Below are positions 21,601 through 33,218 of a stretch of 64,000 bases of DNA, piece by piece (the first letter of the stretch is position 1; each line of letters opens with the position of its first letter). The notes under the pieces were generated by a model that was given only the letters and a program-made list of their open reading frames with translations, searched no databases and was not told the DNA's origin. A program made the translations under genes and the position numbers. Location: positions 100,489,811 to 100,553,810 of the forward strand of contig CM043947.1 in assembly GCA_014529385.2 (NCBI GenBank), read 5' to 3'. The DNA is from Adiantum capillus-veneris (Eukaryota > Streptophyta > Polypodiopsida > Polypodiales > Pteridaceae).

Positions 21601-23972
21601 TTTGGACTGACTACAACTGGACTCACCCATTCTGTGGTCTCCACTGGAACTATGAACCCTGCCTTCAATAACTTGTCCACCTCTACCCGCAAGGCTTCCA
21701 TTTTCTCTTGACCCATCCTTCTTAGCCTTTGCCGCACTGGCTTAGCACCTTCTTTCAGCTCTATATGCATCTCTCCACCCTTGAACCCTCTGATCTCTTC
21801 ATATGAAGTAATGAACAAATCAGGAAAACTAGCCAGCATATGCAAAAATATATCCTTCTCCATAGCTGAGAGGTCTCCACTAATCATTTGCGTCATTAAT
21901 TCCTGCTTCTTTGACAAATCAACCTTGGTTTGCATCAGCCCTTCAATCAATTCATAAGGCCCTTCACTTTCATCTTCAACCTCATTCGCAAATGCAACTA
22001 AACCAATCTCCTGGATTTCTTTGTCCATCAAAAGAAATGCAACATCAGCATCCTCATCATTGCTGGTAGTGCTATCACAGTCCTCATCTGTCACCGTGGA
22101 AGAGTCTTCATCACTAGACTCATCCTCATCTTCGTAAAGCTCCTCTAATCGTTTCCTTGTGTCCATATTATAAAGCTTCTTGGTACCTGTCTTTCCATAG
22201 AGGCTAATCGTACCATGTCGCCAATCTTGAACAGCTCCCACTGCACGTAACCATGGTCTGCCCAGTATAATAGGATATGCTCCCAACCCTGCTGGCATCA
22301 CATGAAAATCAACCACTGCCTTTCCATCATATGCCTCCACTTCTAAGCTCTTTACGACACCCAAGCATTTTACTTTTTGATGGTTTGCCAATCTGATCTG
22401 AAAACCTGACACCCCAGCCACTGTGAGACCCATCTTCTCAACGCATGAGTGTGTTATGATGCATATTTGGGCTCCGCCATCCACATAACCTTGTCCCAAA
22501 TTTTTCCTTTTATGCCACACATCTACTATTGGACAAATGTCTGGTAGCTCATCCATTGCCAACACCTTCACTGAACCTCTCTCTAGCTCTTTCTCCATTG
22601 GGTTAACCATCCTCTTCCACTGTCGCTTTAGCTTAGGCACCATCTCTATAAGCTGCCCAAAAGTAACATCTGCCTTCCTGCTCGTCAGATCCTCCTTCAA
22701 GTCATAGCTTAATTGCCCATCCCCTAGTGGAAAATCTGAAACATGAAACTTTCGACGAGCTCTCCTTTTCCTCTTGTCCTTGACATCCTCGCCTTCATGG
22801 CTCTTTCCTTTCTTCTTACTAGGACCTGGGGCACTTCTTCCTTCCTTATCCTCTGTGGTCCTCTTTCCAAAAGGCATCACTAATGTATCCTCTAGCTTTG
22901 ATGCCTTCTCCAAGGTGACTACACTTAGCACTTTTGTCTTTCCCTTTTCCTCCTGGGTCAGTCCACTGGTTCCTTCGTCTCCCTTAATTTCGATGCCATA
23001 ATCATTTGACCTAGTTAGCACCTGTCTTGGCAATGGATACTTGTCTCCCCCCATCCTTGGTGGCTTATCACATTGCGGGCTGATGTGACCCAACTCTCCA
23101 CAATTATAACATGTGGGCGTCTGCCTCCAAAACCTACCATTGCTTTGTCCAACACCATTCCTAGGCCTTTCTTCACCTCCTGGCTGATTTGCAAACCTCC
23201 CTCGACCTCGATTATTTCCCACTTGACCTAGCATGTTTAGGCTGAGATTCTTCATCAAATCTACCATTTGCCTCATGTCTTGCCTTCTTAGCCCATCATC
23301 TTGCACTGCTGTAGTGACCACTGCTGGCATAACCTGAGTAGTAACTACTGGTTCATGATGAACCCCTGACATGCGCCCTTGTAAAGACTCTATAGGCTGA
23401 AATTCAGACCTCATTGGCAAAGACTCCACCCCTAACTGGCTCATTTTTCTCAGCTTCCACTCTTTGTTCCTTGCTACCTCTAGTGCATCCTCATATGTCC
23501 TAGGCTTCTTTAGATCCACTCTCCAACGTATATTCTCCCAAAGACCAGCCAAGAACCTGTCCTTCTTCATCATGTCAGGCGGGGGTACCTGTGGTGCTAA
23601 AGCCTTGCACATTCGCTCCCATGCCAATGAAAACTTACGTATGTATGCATCTACTGGCTCACCTTCCTTTTGCACCAAAGCCCGTACTTCTTGCCACACT
23701 TTGTCAGGATCTTCTATCTTCACAAACTCCACTTCCAACCCATGTCGTAGATTGTCCCAACTCAACCTTACAGGTGGATCAGCCACACACAACTCCTCTT
23801 CAAATGCTTTAGACCAAACTCGTGCATCACTCTTCAAACAAATTTGGAGAAGGCGTAACATTTGCGTAGGGTCATGAATCTGGTTGCTAATGCAGGCAAC
23901 CTCCATCTTTTCCAAAAATTCTTCCACATCTTCATCACTTCTTCCATGAAACTCCGGATAAGAGAAAGCCAT
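18639..23972 (-). CDS. E2 gag-pol polyprotein (one in-frame amber)
   Basis: Minus strand, about 1776 codons from ATG 23972; an in-frame Met 19 codons upstream exists, but MAFSYPEFHG aligns with the E1 gag start. Approximate residues: gag 1-230; zinc knuckle CYNCGELGHISPQC near 290; retropepsin-like YVDGGAQICII near 497 with IILGRPWL; Asp/Glu/Ser-rich linker near 600-640; RT from WRICVDFKPLNAATK near 797 to intact FMDD near 899; RNase H; second RNase H from FFDGSY near 1190 with NEAEYATLEAGL; integrase with HHWC..C..C near 1425 and D, D, E at GIDAIGP, SDKGPGF and NERFNG. A TAG at 18990-18992 cuts off the last 116 residues (WEGPFKVVE region). All other catalytic residues are present. Confidence 0.93.
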
Positions 23973-24074
23973 GGCTACCCAAATTATGATGCTTTGAGAA
24001 CCCCTTCGAACACACGTGCAAGAACCCAAAACTTTTCACTACCCAATCCCCAGAAACTTCAATGGAGCTCAACT

Positions 24075-24293
24075 TTATATAAGGACAAACACATGCACAT
24101 CAAATGAGTTTTCATATTTAATCATCGGAATGACAACAGGCAAAGGACATTCCAGGATCTCTCTCAATCTTCTTGGCCCAAACATAAAGACTATGCGCTG
24201 CTGGAAAAAGATCTTCCTGGACACATGAACATTAATCTGAATTCTTTGAGTTAAATGAAAAGGAGTGAACTGAGGGCCATTTTGATCATCCAT
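24075..24293 (-). CDS. Small ORF upstream of gag in E2, counterpart of the E1 small ORF
   Basis: Minus strand, 72 residues from MDDQNGPQF. Aligns with E1 8946-9170: QRIQ, RK-F-QQ, MFG--RL-EI, LP--IPMI, SFDV. The ATG overlaps the TAA of a preceding 68-residue open stretch by one base (TAATG at 24295-24291), matching the TGATG arrangement in E1, and the stop lies about 100 bases before the gag ATG. No known domain recognised; small, with a hydrophobic C-terminus (SFDVHVFVLI) but no clear membrane helix. Its role may be regulatory or in translation of gag. Confidence 0.6.
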   Translation of the reverse strand: MDDQNGPQFTPFHLTQRIQINVHVSRKIFFQQRIVFMFGPRRLREILECPLPVVIPMIKYENSFDVHVFVLI

Positions 24294-24880
24294 TAAAGCC
24301 AACCATGAAGCTCCCAAGAAGGCACACCTGACTCAACCTCTGATTTTGCCAAAATTTCAGCAGCATAACAGCATAAATGGCTCAAAATACCAAAAAACCA
24401 GCCATCATAACTTGGGAAAATTTCGACAGAGTTTCCCCAGAAGTAGAGCAGTAGGAACCCAAAATATAGACTGTCTATGTATGCATAAACTGTCAACAAT
24501 AGAACCCGAGCATGAAGTAGGACTCACTAGTACATAGCCTATGGCGAGGTCACAAAAAGGGTGCTCCAGCTACCTATATCACCGAAAGGATCTCCACATT
24601 TGAGAATCCCCCAGCTCAATAAAAACCTCACGCTATCGACCCTCACACGAAGGCTAATGCAAATCGCATATAGTCAAGTCTCAGAAATGACTATCTTCCA
24701 GACCAAGTCTCAGAAATGGCTAGGACTGCCAAATACAACCAAGTATGGCTCCAAAAATGCGTACAATGCAGTTTCCACAAGTAACGTACAATCCAGCAGA
24801 CAATGTGCTCAAATAGGCACCAAGTGATGCATTCCCACAACAACTGCAAGTGACATCACTGCTAGTATATCACTGTACTG
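24294..24880 (-). other. E2 leader between primer site and small ORF
   Basis: AT-balanced leader with a 68-residue open stretch on the minus strand (24499-24293) of hydrophobic, unrecognised sequence. I see no similarity to the E1 154-residue ORF and do not call it a gene. Confidence 0.4.
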
Positions 24881-24885
24881 CAGCT

Positions 24886-24998
24886 ACCTGTACCTGTGTG
24901 AATCACCTGTACCTGTACCTGTAACCTGTAACCTGTAACCTGTAATCTGCAACCTGTAATCCCGAAGCTCAAAGCTCGAAGCTCGAAGCTCGAAGTAG
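24886..24998. repeat. Short tandem repeats near the E2 primer site
   Basis: Runs of ACCTGT/AACCTGT units (about 24886-24950) followed by AAGCTCG units (about 24964-24995), just inside the 5' LTR and primer site. Simple sequence within the transcribed leader. Confidence 0.8.
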
Positions 24999-25019
24999 AA
25001 GGTACTCGAAGAAGATCCT

Positions 25020-25039
25020 CAGTGGGGGCACCAAAAGAA
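25020..25039 (-). other. E2 primer-binding site
   Basis: Minus strand after the 5' LTR: a six-base spacer, then TGGTGCCCCCACTGAGG, sharing GGTGCCCCCACT with E1. tRNA not assigned. Confidence 0.65.
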
Positions 25040-26173
25040 TGTGAGCGGGATGAAAACACACAAAGCGCCTCTATAACGACCCAACACACACTCTTGGGAA
25101 GATACACACACACTCTATGGGGCACCACTCGGCTTACACAACACACCTGGCCGAGACAGGGAACACACCTCTGGAGTGAGAGGAGAGAGACTATCCACTT
25201 GCCCACTCCACACAGACACACACACACACCCAAAAAACTCAGCTCAAAAGAGGACAATTTCTGATGTTTAGATACAATTGAGCTTGGGCCAACACCAATG
25301 GGGCAAATAGCTCACACAATATGGGTAAAATAAGCCAGATACAATCACAAACTAGAGCAGAAACATCGCTCATAGGAGAAACTTACACAGAAAAACAGCA
25401 GGAAAAGAGTGGGGAATTCGGAAAAATGGCCAGCGCCATCGTGTCCAGAACGGCCCAAAACCCCAGTCTACAATGTCAAAGTGCTCAAATCCGACCTCGG
25501 ATGAGCAGTTTACGGCCAAAACAGGCTCCAAAATGAGCAAAAACACAGTTGTGGCTGTTCCTCCTCTCTTCTCCACGTTTTTTCTGGTCTTCTCTCTTTT
25601 TTTTCAGTTCCCACACTTAGCTTTATTACTTCGGCACCCTTGGCCTTTTAGATGACCTCAAACGGACCCCGAACAGGCCAAAAACTGACCTCGCAGTGCA
25701 TAGTTGTCACCTTTTTGCATCATTCGCACACCTGGGACTCATCTTTTTTCCAATAATGCATCTCGCCACCACGTGAAGTGGCCCCAAAAAGTGGTCCTAA
25801 TGATGACCTTTCTGCATAACTCTCACAAGAAAACACCCACGTTGTGTCCGTCCTCATCTGCGCGCAAATATTGACCTCGTTCGCCCTCCTGACGCCACTA
25901 GATGCCATCTGACGCACCTGCTAACCTCATGTCGTCGGCCCGTGGATAGCTTCCTCGAGAAGTTTTACACGCTATAAACTCCTCATTATTGTAGAATAAC
26001 ACAGTGGTACTGGTAATAGTGAAAATCGATGCACTATGTACACCCTGTCCTACCTGTACACATGTGGGCCCCACATAACCACCTGGCTAAGGAAACTGGG
26101 CAATCCTTTATTTGATGCACCATGCATGTATATGTACATATGCGCCATCCCTTGCTCCAAAAAACTCCTGACA
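25040..26173 (-). repeat. E2 5' LTR
   Basis: 1134 bases, partner of 17511-18610, with the same TGTGAGCGGG start and CTCCTGACA end on the plus strand. It would carry the element promoter; no specific promoter motif is called. Confidence 0.92.
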
Positions 26174-26770
26174 ACTCCATGTCCCCAATGCCCAAGATGC
26201 TTCCTAAAGCACCATGGATGCTTGCCAAAGAAGAATTATACAAAGTGAAGGGTACCATTGCTTCTATTCGCACACCAACAGGATACATGAGGTCGCTAAA
26301 GGGATCTTTCACAAAAGCAAAGAAAGGTGGAATCCTTCAATTGTATGGGTTGAATGTTCATGATTGGCACAAGATAATTCAGATAATGTCCCTCTCCCTA
26401 TTCTACATATTTTTTGTGTGTATGACTTTCTCTCACTTTCCCTCCCCCTAATTTACATTGTAGTTCATTCTGCTAGTGAGTATGTGTATATGTCGGGACA
26501 AGAAAGTCAAGGATGCTATTTTCAAACTTGGAGAGCTAGTAAGGTACACCACAAGACTCCACTCAAGTACACTTTTGTTTAGTTTACACAATAATCTCAA
26601 CTAGCACTTAGTGTATCCTTGTGTGTTTTCTTGCAGATTTGTGAGCTCTAAGGAAATTAAAATAGATGCTATCCCTGGTGCTCAAACACTTGCAACAGAA
26701 ACTAAATGTGCCATTGAGGATGCATTTCCTCGATCGGTCCTTCTTAGTCAAATCCACCTCTTGGTTCACG
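26174..26770 (+). pseudogene. CACTA transposase TNP2/DUF4218 remnant, copy B, 3' part
   Basis: Resumes copy B after E2: APWMLAKEELYKVKGTIAS, GYMRSLKGSFTK, LYGLNVHDWHKIIQ, an intron, a KKVKDAIFKLGELV-type exon (about 26504-26540), and KEIKIDAIPGAQTLATETK...DAFPRSVLLSQIHLLVHV. CGA at 26731-26733 is intact where copy A has a stop. The match to copy A ends near 26770, so the DUF4218 core and the element end are missing, replaced by unrelated sequence. Confidence 0.85.
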
Positions 26771-27729
26771 TTGGGATGGGGGGAAAAGGAAACAACACCC
26801 TGCACACACTGCCTCTCTATAGCCCAAGGTAATAGTCCGCACCCCTATCCACACAGAATCACACACATATGAACACTTTCTGCCGACCTTCACAATACAG
26901 ACCGCCTTCGAGCAATCCTGGCTACACACACTCACCCATGAACAACTTCAATACAATAAACCTATCAAAAACACCATCATATCCCAACATCAATGGGCGC
27001 ATACAACTTTCCAATCGGTAAACGCAGTCACACAGGGAGGCGACACATGCCTCGACCACACATACGAGTTGCCGGCACAATCACTCTACCTCCCTCTCTA
27101 CTCACATACACACAATCCCGGAGCCACTGCTACCACGGGCATACAACAACAGACATGAGGCAAATAATATTGACGGAAAACTCGACAAAAAAGCACAACC
27201 CAACTATGTACCACATAAGCCCAATCAAATACAATGATGGCAAATTTGATAGTTGCCAACTTCATAGCATGATGCTTCGTGCTGCTTGATCCTCTCCGCA
27301 CTGGCAATCTCTTTCCAAGCTTTCTCAAAGCAGCTCTGCAGTGGCCCTTTGATGCTCATACCGTTTCTCTCATCTCTTGTTTTGTACTCAGCCAAAGCTT
27401 CTCCAAAGGCTCTCAACACCTCTCTCCATGAGCTACCTGCTGCTTCCAGTCCTTTTTCTCAAGGCCTCACCTTCATGTAGCCCATGGTCCACCCCGCCTC
27501 CCAAGGCCCCACTTTGGTTTCTTTATCGCTCACACATGGTCGTCCTTCACATGATTAAGGCTCTTGACGGCTTCTCCTTCACACCCTGGCAGCCCTTGGT
27601 TTCCCTTCAATCTTTGCAAACAACACCGCTAACTGCCCTCGTTGACGTCTTCTTATCCAAATCTTTTCAATCAATTCCCCTCTTCATGCATAGGCAGCCC
27701 CTTGCTTGTCTTTAGTCGCAGATGGTGTT
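26771..27729. other. Unidentified segment abutting CACTA copy B
   Basis: Starts abruptly at TGGGATGGGG, where copy B stops, and ends at the E3-family LTR. CA-rich and Pro/Ser-codon rich on the plus strand. It could be the LTR or internal part of a further element; no terminal repeats, primer site or family match is visible. It contains the minus-strand coding-like stretch listed next. Confidence 0.4.
27225..27460 (-). pseudogene. Coding-like fragment of unknown family
   Basis: Minus strand, about 78 open codons after a stop, including SSWREVLRAFGEALAEYKTR and GPLQSCFEKAWKEIASAERI. Charged, helix-favouring composition unlike its low-complexity surroundings suggests a fragment of a real protein, either captured by an element or part of a decayed one. 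No family recognised, no start context. Confidence 0.3.
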
Positions 27730-28639
27730 TGCGGGTCGCCGCGACAAACGTCCATAGCATAGCTCTCAAGCATCAACATAAAATTATCGATACAGGGGAA
27801 GTGACTCGGATGAGGCATGGAAACTCACTAGGGTGTCAATCCTAATGAAGTGAACTCGCAGAGATGTAACTACTAACTCTACAAGCAAATAAATCACACT
27901 AAAGCCAAGTAATCTACCTATGTCCTTCTACACAGCTCTACAGCCATCACGCCCGTTCACCATGCAAATCATATCCGAATCACACGAAACTTGAAGGGAA
28001 GCTACAGGGGACTATTAGGAACATATCCTATCACTGTCACAGCATTCTGGAGAGGTACAACGATCGCGATCGTTCTTCCCACAGTACGCAAAAACAGTAA
28101 ACAATGATCCTAAAGGGTCGTTTTTAGGTCCCTCAAGCCTCTCCTAGGGTCAAAACAACTTAAAATACGCATATAAACACTCAAAACAGCGATTTAAGGC
28201 CTAAACGGATGCGTTTGAAACCTTCACCGAATCTTGAATGCTTACACTTGAATAAAAGAGCAGAGTAAGAGGAACACAATGCAAGAAACAAAACTGAATT
28301 TGGATTACCATAGCCACAGAAGCGATGATTACAAGTTGGAGCAAAGAGATAGCTCTCTGTGTCTAACGCAAGAGTCACTTATCTTCAAAAAATAATCTCC
28401 CCTTTTCCACTAACCTTAGTGTAGTATATACCTGGGGCTTTCTAAAGTGGCCGGCAGCTAACTTCTCATGGACCTTTACATACATCACTGGAAAAATTAC
28501 ATCTTTGACTCAGACTTGACTAAGACTCGACATAGACGATTGACATTAGGCTTTTACAGGGTTTGATGTATTAAACATCGAAAAAATAATGTGACCACAT
28601 CAAAACTTTGGCCGGATGACCCAACGGGCGCCTTGGCTA
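27730..28639 (-). repeat. Truncated LTR of the E3 family
   Basis: Matches the E3 LTRs (37738-38652 and 48267-49201) from the TGCGGGTCGCCGCGAC end for about 910 bases. The last 25-35 bases (to CACCTCCAAACA) are missing, replaced by the E4 LTR. It has the best preserved palindrome of the three (ACGATCGCGATCGT at 28060-28073). No internal region of this family adjoins it, so it is a solo or broken LTR. Confidence 0.85.
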
Positions 28640-29596
28640 TGTTGGAGGCTCGCCATAGCATAGGCAATCTCCCACAAAATCTATCAATCGGGAGAGAAAG
28701 AGAATGACCCGGCTAGGGCTTGGAGGCATCACACAAAGAATGTGCGAGAGCGTCATCGGATGCAAAGATTGAGAGGATTCAAAAGCGTGCATCCTCCAAT
28801 GAAAATAGAAATCATCCCAAATAAACTAATTCTAATCGCACATCAAGCATCAATTTCAAGAAATCATCTACACACATCAAGCAACGAAGTGAAACACAAT
28901 AATCTTGGAATCTCTCAAGCACAACTCTAATTACATGCATCGATGATTAAGCACACAAGATTGCATTCAAGTCGGCCACCCCAACCATGCCCATCATGGT
29001 GTCCAAATCAAGTCACACACAATCAAATTAAGCTCAAGGCTTCTTAAACCTACACACACACAAGCACACCATTAGAGGACAACTCTAATCCCTCAATCAC
29101 AAGTACACCCACTCCGCTTAATCGAGAGAGTTAGATAAGGACTCCACTAATCGGAGAAGCTTAGCATAAGTAAGAGTTAGATTAGAGAAGATCAACACTT
29201 CAAAACAATGAAGGAAAGTAGAGAAACATGATTGACAACATAATGAAGACTAGATTAATTAAGAGAGGATTACACTAATTACATGTGATTAGCACTAGCA
29301 TTATAAGCATGGGCATTAAGCTCAAAGGCTAGGCCATCAAGACCTCCTCTAGGGAGAGAGTTCTCAAAAGGACCACTCAAGAATGCCCTCTCATTAAGCA
29401 TAGGGCTCTTTTATAGCTTTGGGCCTCAAACCCTTCAACTATGGGATAAAGTGAGCTCTCTAGCCTAAACTCATACAATTTTGGAACTCCTAAATGAGCC
29501 CAAGCCCTATACAATGAAAAGTAAATATTGTGCACTATGGCACATCCACAACTTGGTGCATAAATGGTGTAGCCTGTGTTAGCCGGGCTGCTAACA
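28640..29596 (-). repeat. Probable 3' LTR of element E4
   Basis: About 957 bases starting TGTTGGAGGC and ending GGGCTGCTAACA, directly followed by a polypurine tract (minus strand) nearly identical to that of E3. The partner LTR is not in the window, so the ends rest on TG...CA, the abrupt junction with the E3-family LTR and the polypurine tract. Confidence 0.6.
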
Positions 29597-29612
29597 TTCC
29601 CCCCTTCCTAAT
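29597..29612 (-). other. E4 polypurine tract
   Basis: Minus strand TTAGGAAGGGGGGAA before TGTTAGC. E3 has TAGGAAGGGGGGAG before TGTTTGG (38653-38667), so the two elements use almost the same primer. Confidence 0.65.
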
Positions 29613-32600
29613 TTGGCGCACGTCCTCGTGTGCCAGTGAAGCAAGACACGGTGACATGGTAGAAAGCAAGTCCAAGGAAGAAATGTTGAGCTGCAAAACA
29701 TAAGAACAAGTAATGAGCATCAAAGGCCACCAAAAATGAATAAACATGAAGCATAAATGAACAATCATGCAAAGTGATTTTTTGCTTCTAAAAGATGGGT
29801 CAATCATAGTAAAAAACTAGACAACATAAGCAAAAAAATACTCAAACTATTGTGAAGATTAAACCACTTGAAATTTCAGTTTTATGCATGAAACACAAGC
29901 AATCAATTATGACCCTAGGCTAATGCAAGTTCATAAACCTACTAGCCTAAAAACTATGTGAACAATCTTAATAAATCATTCAAGTCTATCATGTCTATGG
30001 GCTATAAAAAAGCTCCTAATTTATTAGTACATTGTCAAAGCTTTTTGAATCTCATGGAAGTTATGATTTAGTCATTCATTGAAAAATTAAAGCAAAATCA
30101 CAAGGCTACCACCCCAAGGTAAGTCTAGGTGCGACGTTCAGCTCCTTGAACCCTCAAGAAGGTGTTCCAAAAGCCTACTAGCTTACCAAGGCGACGACTA
30201 ACCCTTATCAGCCCAGGGCATCGGTTTAGGGCCTTGACCAAGCGAACCAAGGTGATTCCCCTCGCCTACCAAGTGCCAATAAGGCGCTAGGGCTCACAAA
30301 GACACAGCATGACATAGAATTTTTATTTTCAGGTGTCTTAGTAGCATTTTCGCTACTGTTTTGGACACTTATTTGCTTCGTGATTCATTTTTTAGCACAT
30401 TTTTATTGCTTCCTTTATGAGATACTAATGGCAATTGGACTAAAAAAGACTAAAGCCTAATCATAGCCCTAGGTCATGACAAAAGTTAATGGGATATTAA
30501 GACTATCACTAAGTATCTAGGACTAGCAAGAAGTGAACCTACATTAACCTAAGGTCAAGGCTAACTACCTATGATTAACATACATAAAACCTATTTTTTT
30601 GTGAGTTAATTTTCACAAAGTAGGGTGTTGAAACTTTACGATGCCTAGCTTTCTAACATGAAAAAGCCATAGCTTAGAAGCAAAATTTCACTTAAACCAA
30701 GCAATAGAATGGAGAGATGAACAAGGAGCAAAATCATGGAAGGATTACACCTATTCATGCTCTTTTGAGCATCCTTGAGCAAGCCTCCCCTTTGTAGAGA
30801 AGTCTCTTGATCCCTTTTATTTACAAAGGAAGCTTTTTGAAGCTAAGTGTAAACACAAGCTCCAAAAGCCAATTATTGAAATCCAAAAGCACACAAAAAA
30901 TAGTAATGAATACCTAAAGCTAGGGTCTTGCATACCCGAATTTGCCAAAGGGAAAGAACCCAAGGGAAAAAAATGCCTTTGGTTATGCACATGATGCTCT
31001 AAAGTAGCAAATTTATGCATACATATCAACCATGATAGATAAAATGAGCTCCTACATAAGCAAATAGTGCAATTTTTATCATCTCTCATGTATGATTCAA
31101 AAGTCAATTAATTTCTAGCTCAATGAGATATGGAAAAAACAAGCCAAGAGCTGAAAATAATGCAACTTTATGAAGTGAAGTGGCTCTTCAAAGCCGGATT
31201 TTACAATTTAAAGCTTTCCAAAAAGTTGGCTAACAACTAGCTCAATAAATTTTATAATTTTAGAGCATACTCTATGAGCTAGAGATGACTGCAACTTAAT
31301 GAAATGAAAATGAATGGCTCTCACTAGCCAAATTATGTACTTGAAATCTCAAAATAGTTGGGTAAACACTAGCTCAAATGGAAACATTTTAACTCTTGAC
31401 CAAGCTATGAGCTAGCTTTTCTACAACTTTTAACTAAAGAATTGGAATGGCTCTAATTAGCCAAATTTTGCAATAGATTGCAATGATGACCCCTTCTTGG
31501 ATCATTTGGAATCACACACCTACCACATCCCTTCACAAAAGACTCAAATCATTAGCGCTCTTTAGCTTTTGAACATCCAATACAAGCACTAAAAAATGCA
31601 CAAAGCCAAGTTCAAATTTTTACACACACTCTTGTCCATCAAAACAAGCTCAATTTTAATGCTTTCAAATAATTTCCCATTCAATTCAAGCATTAAAAAT
31701 ACACAAGCAATGTTAAGTTTAAGCACAAAGTCATGACCGAGCATCAACTTTATCATCCCATGTAGCTCTCAAACCCCATGCATGTCATACGGATTTTTTT
31801 TATTTTTTTCATTTAGTGCAATGATAATGCAATCGAGCCAAGCACTAAAGCATGTTCTGCAACAAGCCAACCATGAGTGCAAAATACGACAATTTGTGCA
31901 TAGAAATTATCACACAATCAAAGCACACAACCGATGTATACATCATTCTCATATAGAACATATGGCATTTAGAGTAAATGATGAAGTGTCAATTGAGCTC
32001 TCTTGAAGCATCAAAACCTTGTTTTGTATTATTGGCCACCATCCCTTCAAAAAAGATCATTGATTAGTAATTGCAGGAAGTTTTTATTCAAGCCAAGCTC
32101 CAAAATCTATCAAGCAATGCCAAGCTCAAGCACCACTCATCATAATGCAACTCTCATGCCTGCATGCATATCACAAGGAATTTTTGCATTTAGCATAATA
32201 CATAAACCAAGGCAATGAAAGTCATTTGTGAATTTCAAAAAGAGCTTGCCATTTATTGCAACAATGAAAATCAATCAAGTCGATCCCTAAACCTTGCACA
32301 TGTTGAATTATTGATCATTTGTGCATAGACACACTCATAGTACATGCAATAAATACCCACATACGTGAGCAAATATGGCACACATATCAGAAGAACGTCA
32401 TCCCAAAAACAAGGATTCCTCTTTACCTCACTTGAATGTTCATTAGTTGTGTGGGCTAGTTTTGACCAATCTCACCAGCAATGTGTTTTAGTTGGACTAG
32501 CATGAAATAAACTTATCTTTGAGTGTAGCCTGTGTGAGATCATGAATGCATTCTCAATGAATCACTAGTTAGCTCACAAAGACATGCATTAAACAGTTAC

Positions 32601-32807
32601 AACATTCGTCTTTGTTTCATTATTTCCCTTTTGAAGGTGCAACCCCTAAAAACCAAATCAAATAGACAAAAAAAATTCACTCTCATCGCATTGGTTTTTA
32701 TTTTTTTGGGTAAAATTATCACAAGTCTACTTGAAACGAGTTCTTTGGAGTGAATTTAGGCACATGGTGAAGTCAAGGGTGTGAACCTCCTCTATTTTTA
32801 TTTATTT
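29613..32807 (-). mobile_element. E4 internal region, non-coding LTR-element derivative
   Basis: 3.2 kb of AT-rich sequence without recognisable gag or pol on either strand. It holds a GC-richer island (about 30110-30310), a GGG-AAA-CCC-type motif near 30945-30985 that recurs in E3, about three diverged units of roughly 130 bases at 31130-31470, and loosely repeated tracts at 31550-32220. It is cut by the CACTA element C1 at 32807, and 37668-37737 is probably its continuation. Its 5' LTR was not found. Best read as a large retrotransposon derivative dependent on a partner. Confidence 0.5.
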
Positions 32808-32855
32808 CACTACAAGAGGCTATTCATATTAGCGACGCTCAAAAAAAAAAATCCT

Positions 32856-32913
32856 GGCGTCGCTATGAGCGTCGCAAATTTACTTGTAAATTTGCTACGC
32901 TCATAGCGACGCC
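32856..32913. repeat. Subterminal long inverted repeat of C1
   Basis: GGCGTCGCTATGAGCGTCGC and its reverse complement face each other across a four-base loop, with arms of about 27 bases and one mismatch. C2 has the equivalent at 53431-53490. It lies about 50 bases inside the terminus. Confidence 0.85.
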
Positions 32914-32945
32914 GACTGGGCTAAAAAAAATAACAGAGAGCGCCC

Positions 32946-32974
32946 AAAAACTCAGATCTCAGATCTGAGTTTTT
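32946..32974. repeat. Perfect 14-base-arm palindrome in C1
   Basis: AAAAACTCAGATCT and its exact reverse complement are separated by one base. The same palindrome is kept in C2 (53372-53400) although neighbouring bases differ. Confidence 0.9.
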
Positions 32975-33000
32975 CGGCGCCCTCAAGCAAGGAGCAGGTA

Positions 33001-33003
33001 ACG

Positions 33004-33050
<47 letters not shown>

Positions 33051-33136
33051 CTCCACACACACACACACACGAGGAGAGGAAGGAGAGCCAGGTATGCTCC
33101 TTCCCTCTCCTCACTCTCATGTTCCCTTCCCCTCTT

Positions 33137-33218
<82 letters not shown>

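Larger units (their letters stand above)
17511..26173 (-). mobile_element. Ty3/gypsy LTR retrotransposon E2, Tat-like, nearly intact
   Basis: 8.7-kb element in minus orientation, inserted in CACTA copy B. LTRs 17511-18610 and 25040-26173 begin TGTGAGCGGG and end CTCCTGACA. Internal order on the minus strand: primer site, tandem short repeats, small ORF, gag-protease-RT-RNase H-second RNase H-integrase in one frame with a single amber, polypurine tract. No clear target duplication is visible (left flank TACGT, right flank ACTCC). It is a different family from E1: LTRs are unrelated, proteins clearly related but diverged. Confidence 0.92.

Noticed and set aside
20086-23877. Plus-strand open frames opposite E2 gag-pol (and likewise opposite E1 and E3)
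   Set aside because: Antisense shadows of the strongly coding minus strand without recognisable domains.
17506-26178. Target-site duplication for E2
   Set aside because: Flanks TACGT and ACTCC do not match; a diverged ACTCT/ACTCC pair nearby is not adjacent to both ends.
26771-27729. A further LTR with defined ends
   Set aside because: It starts with TG at a sharp junction, but no partner repeat, primer site or polypurine tract was found.
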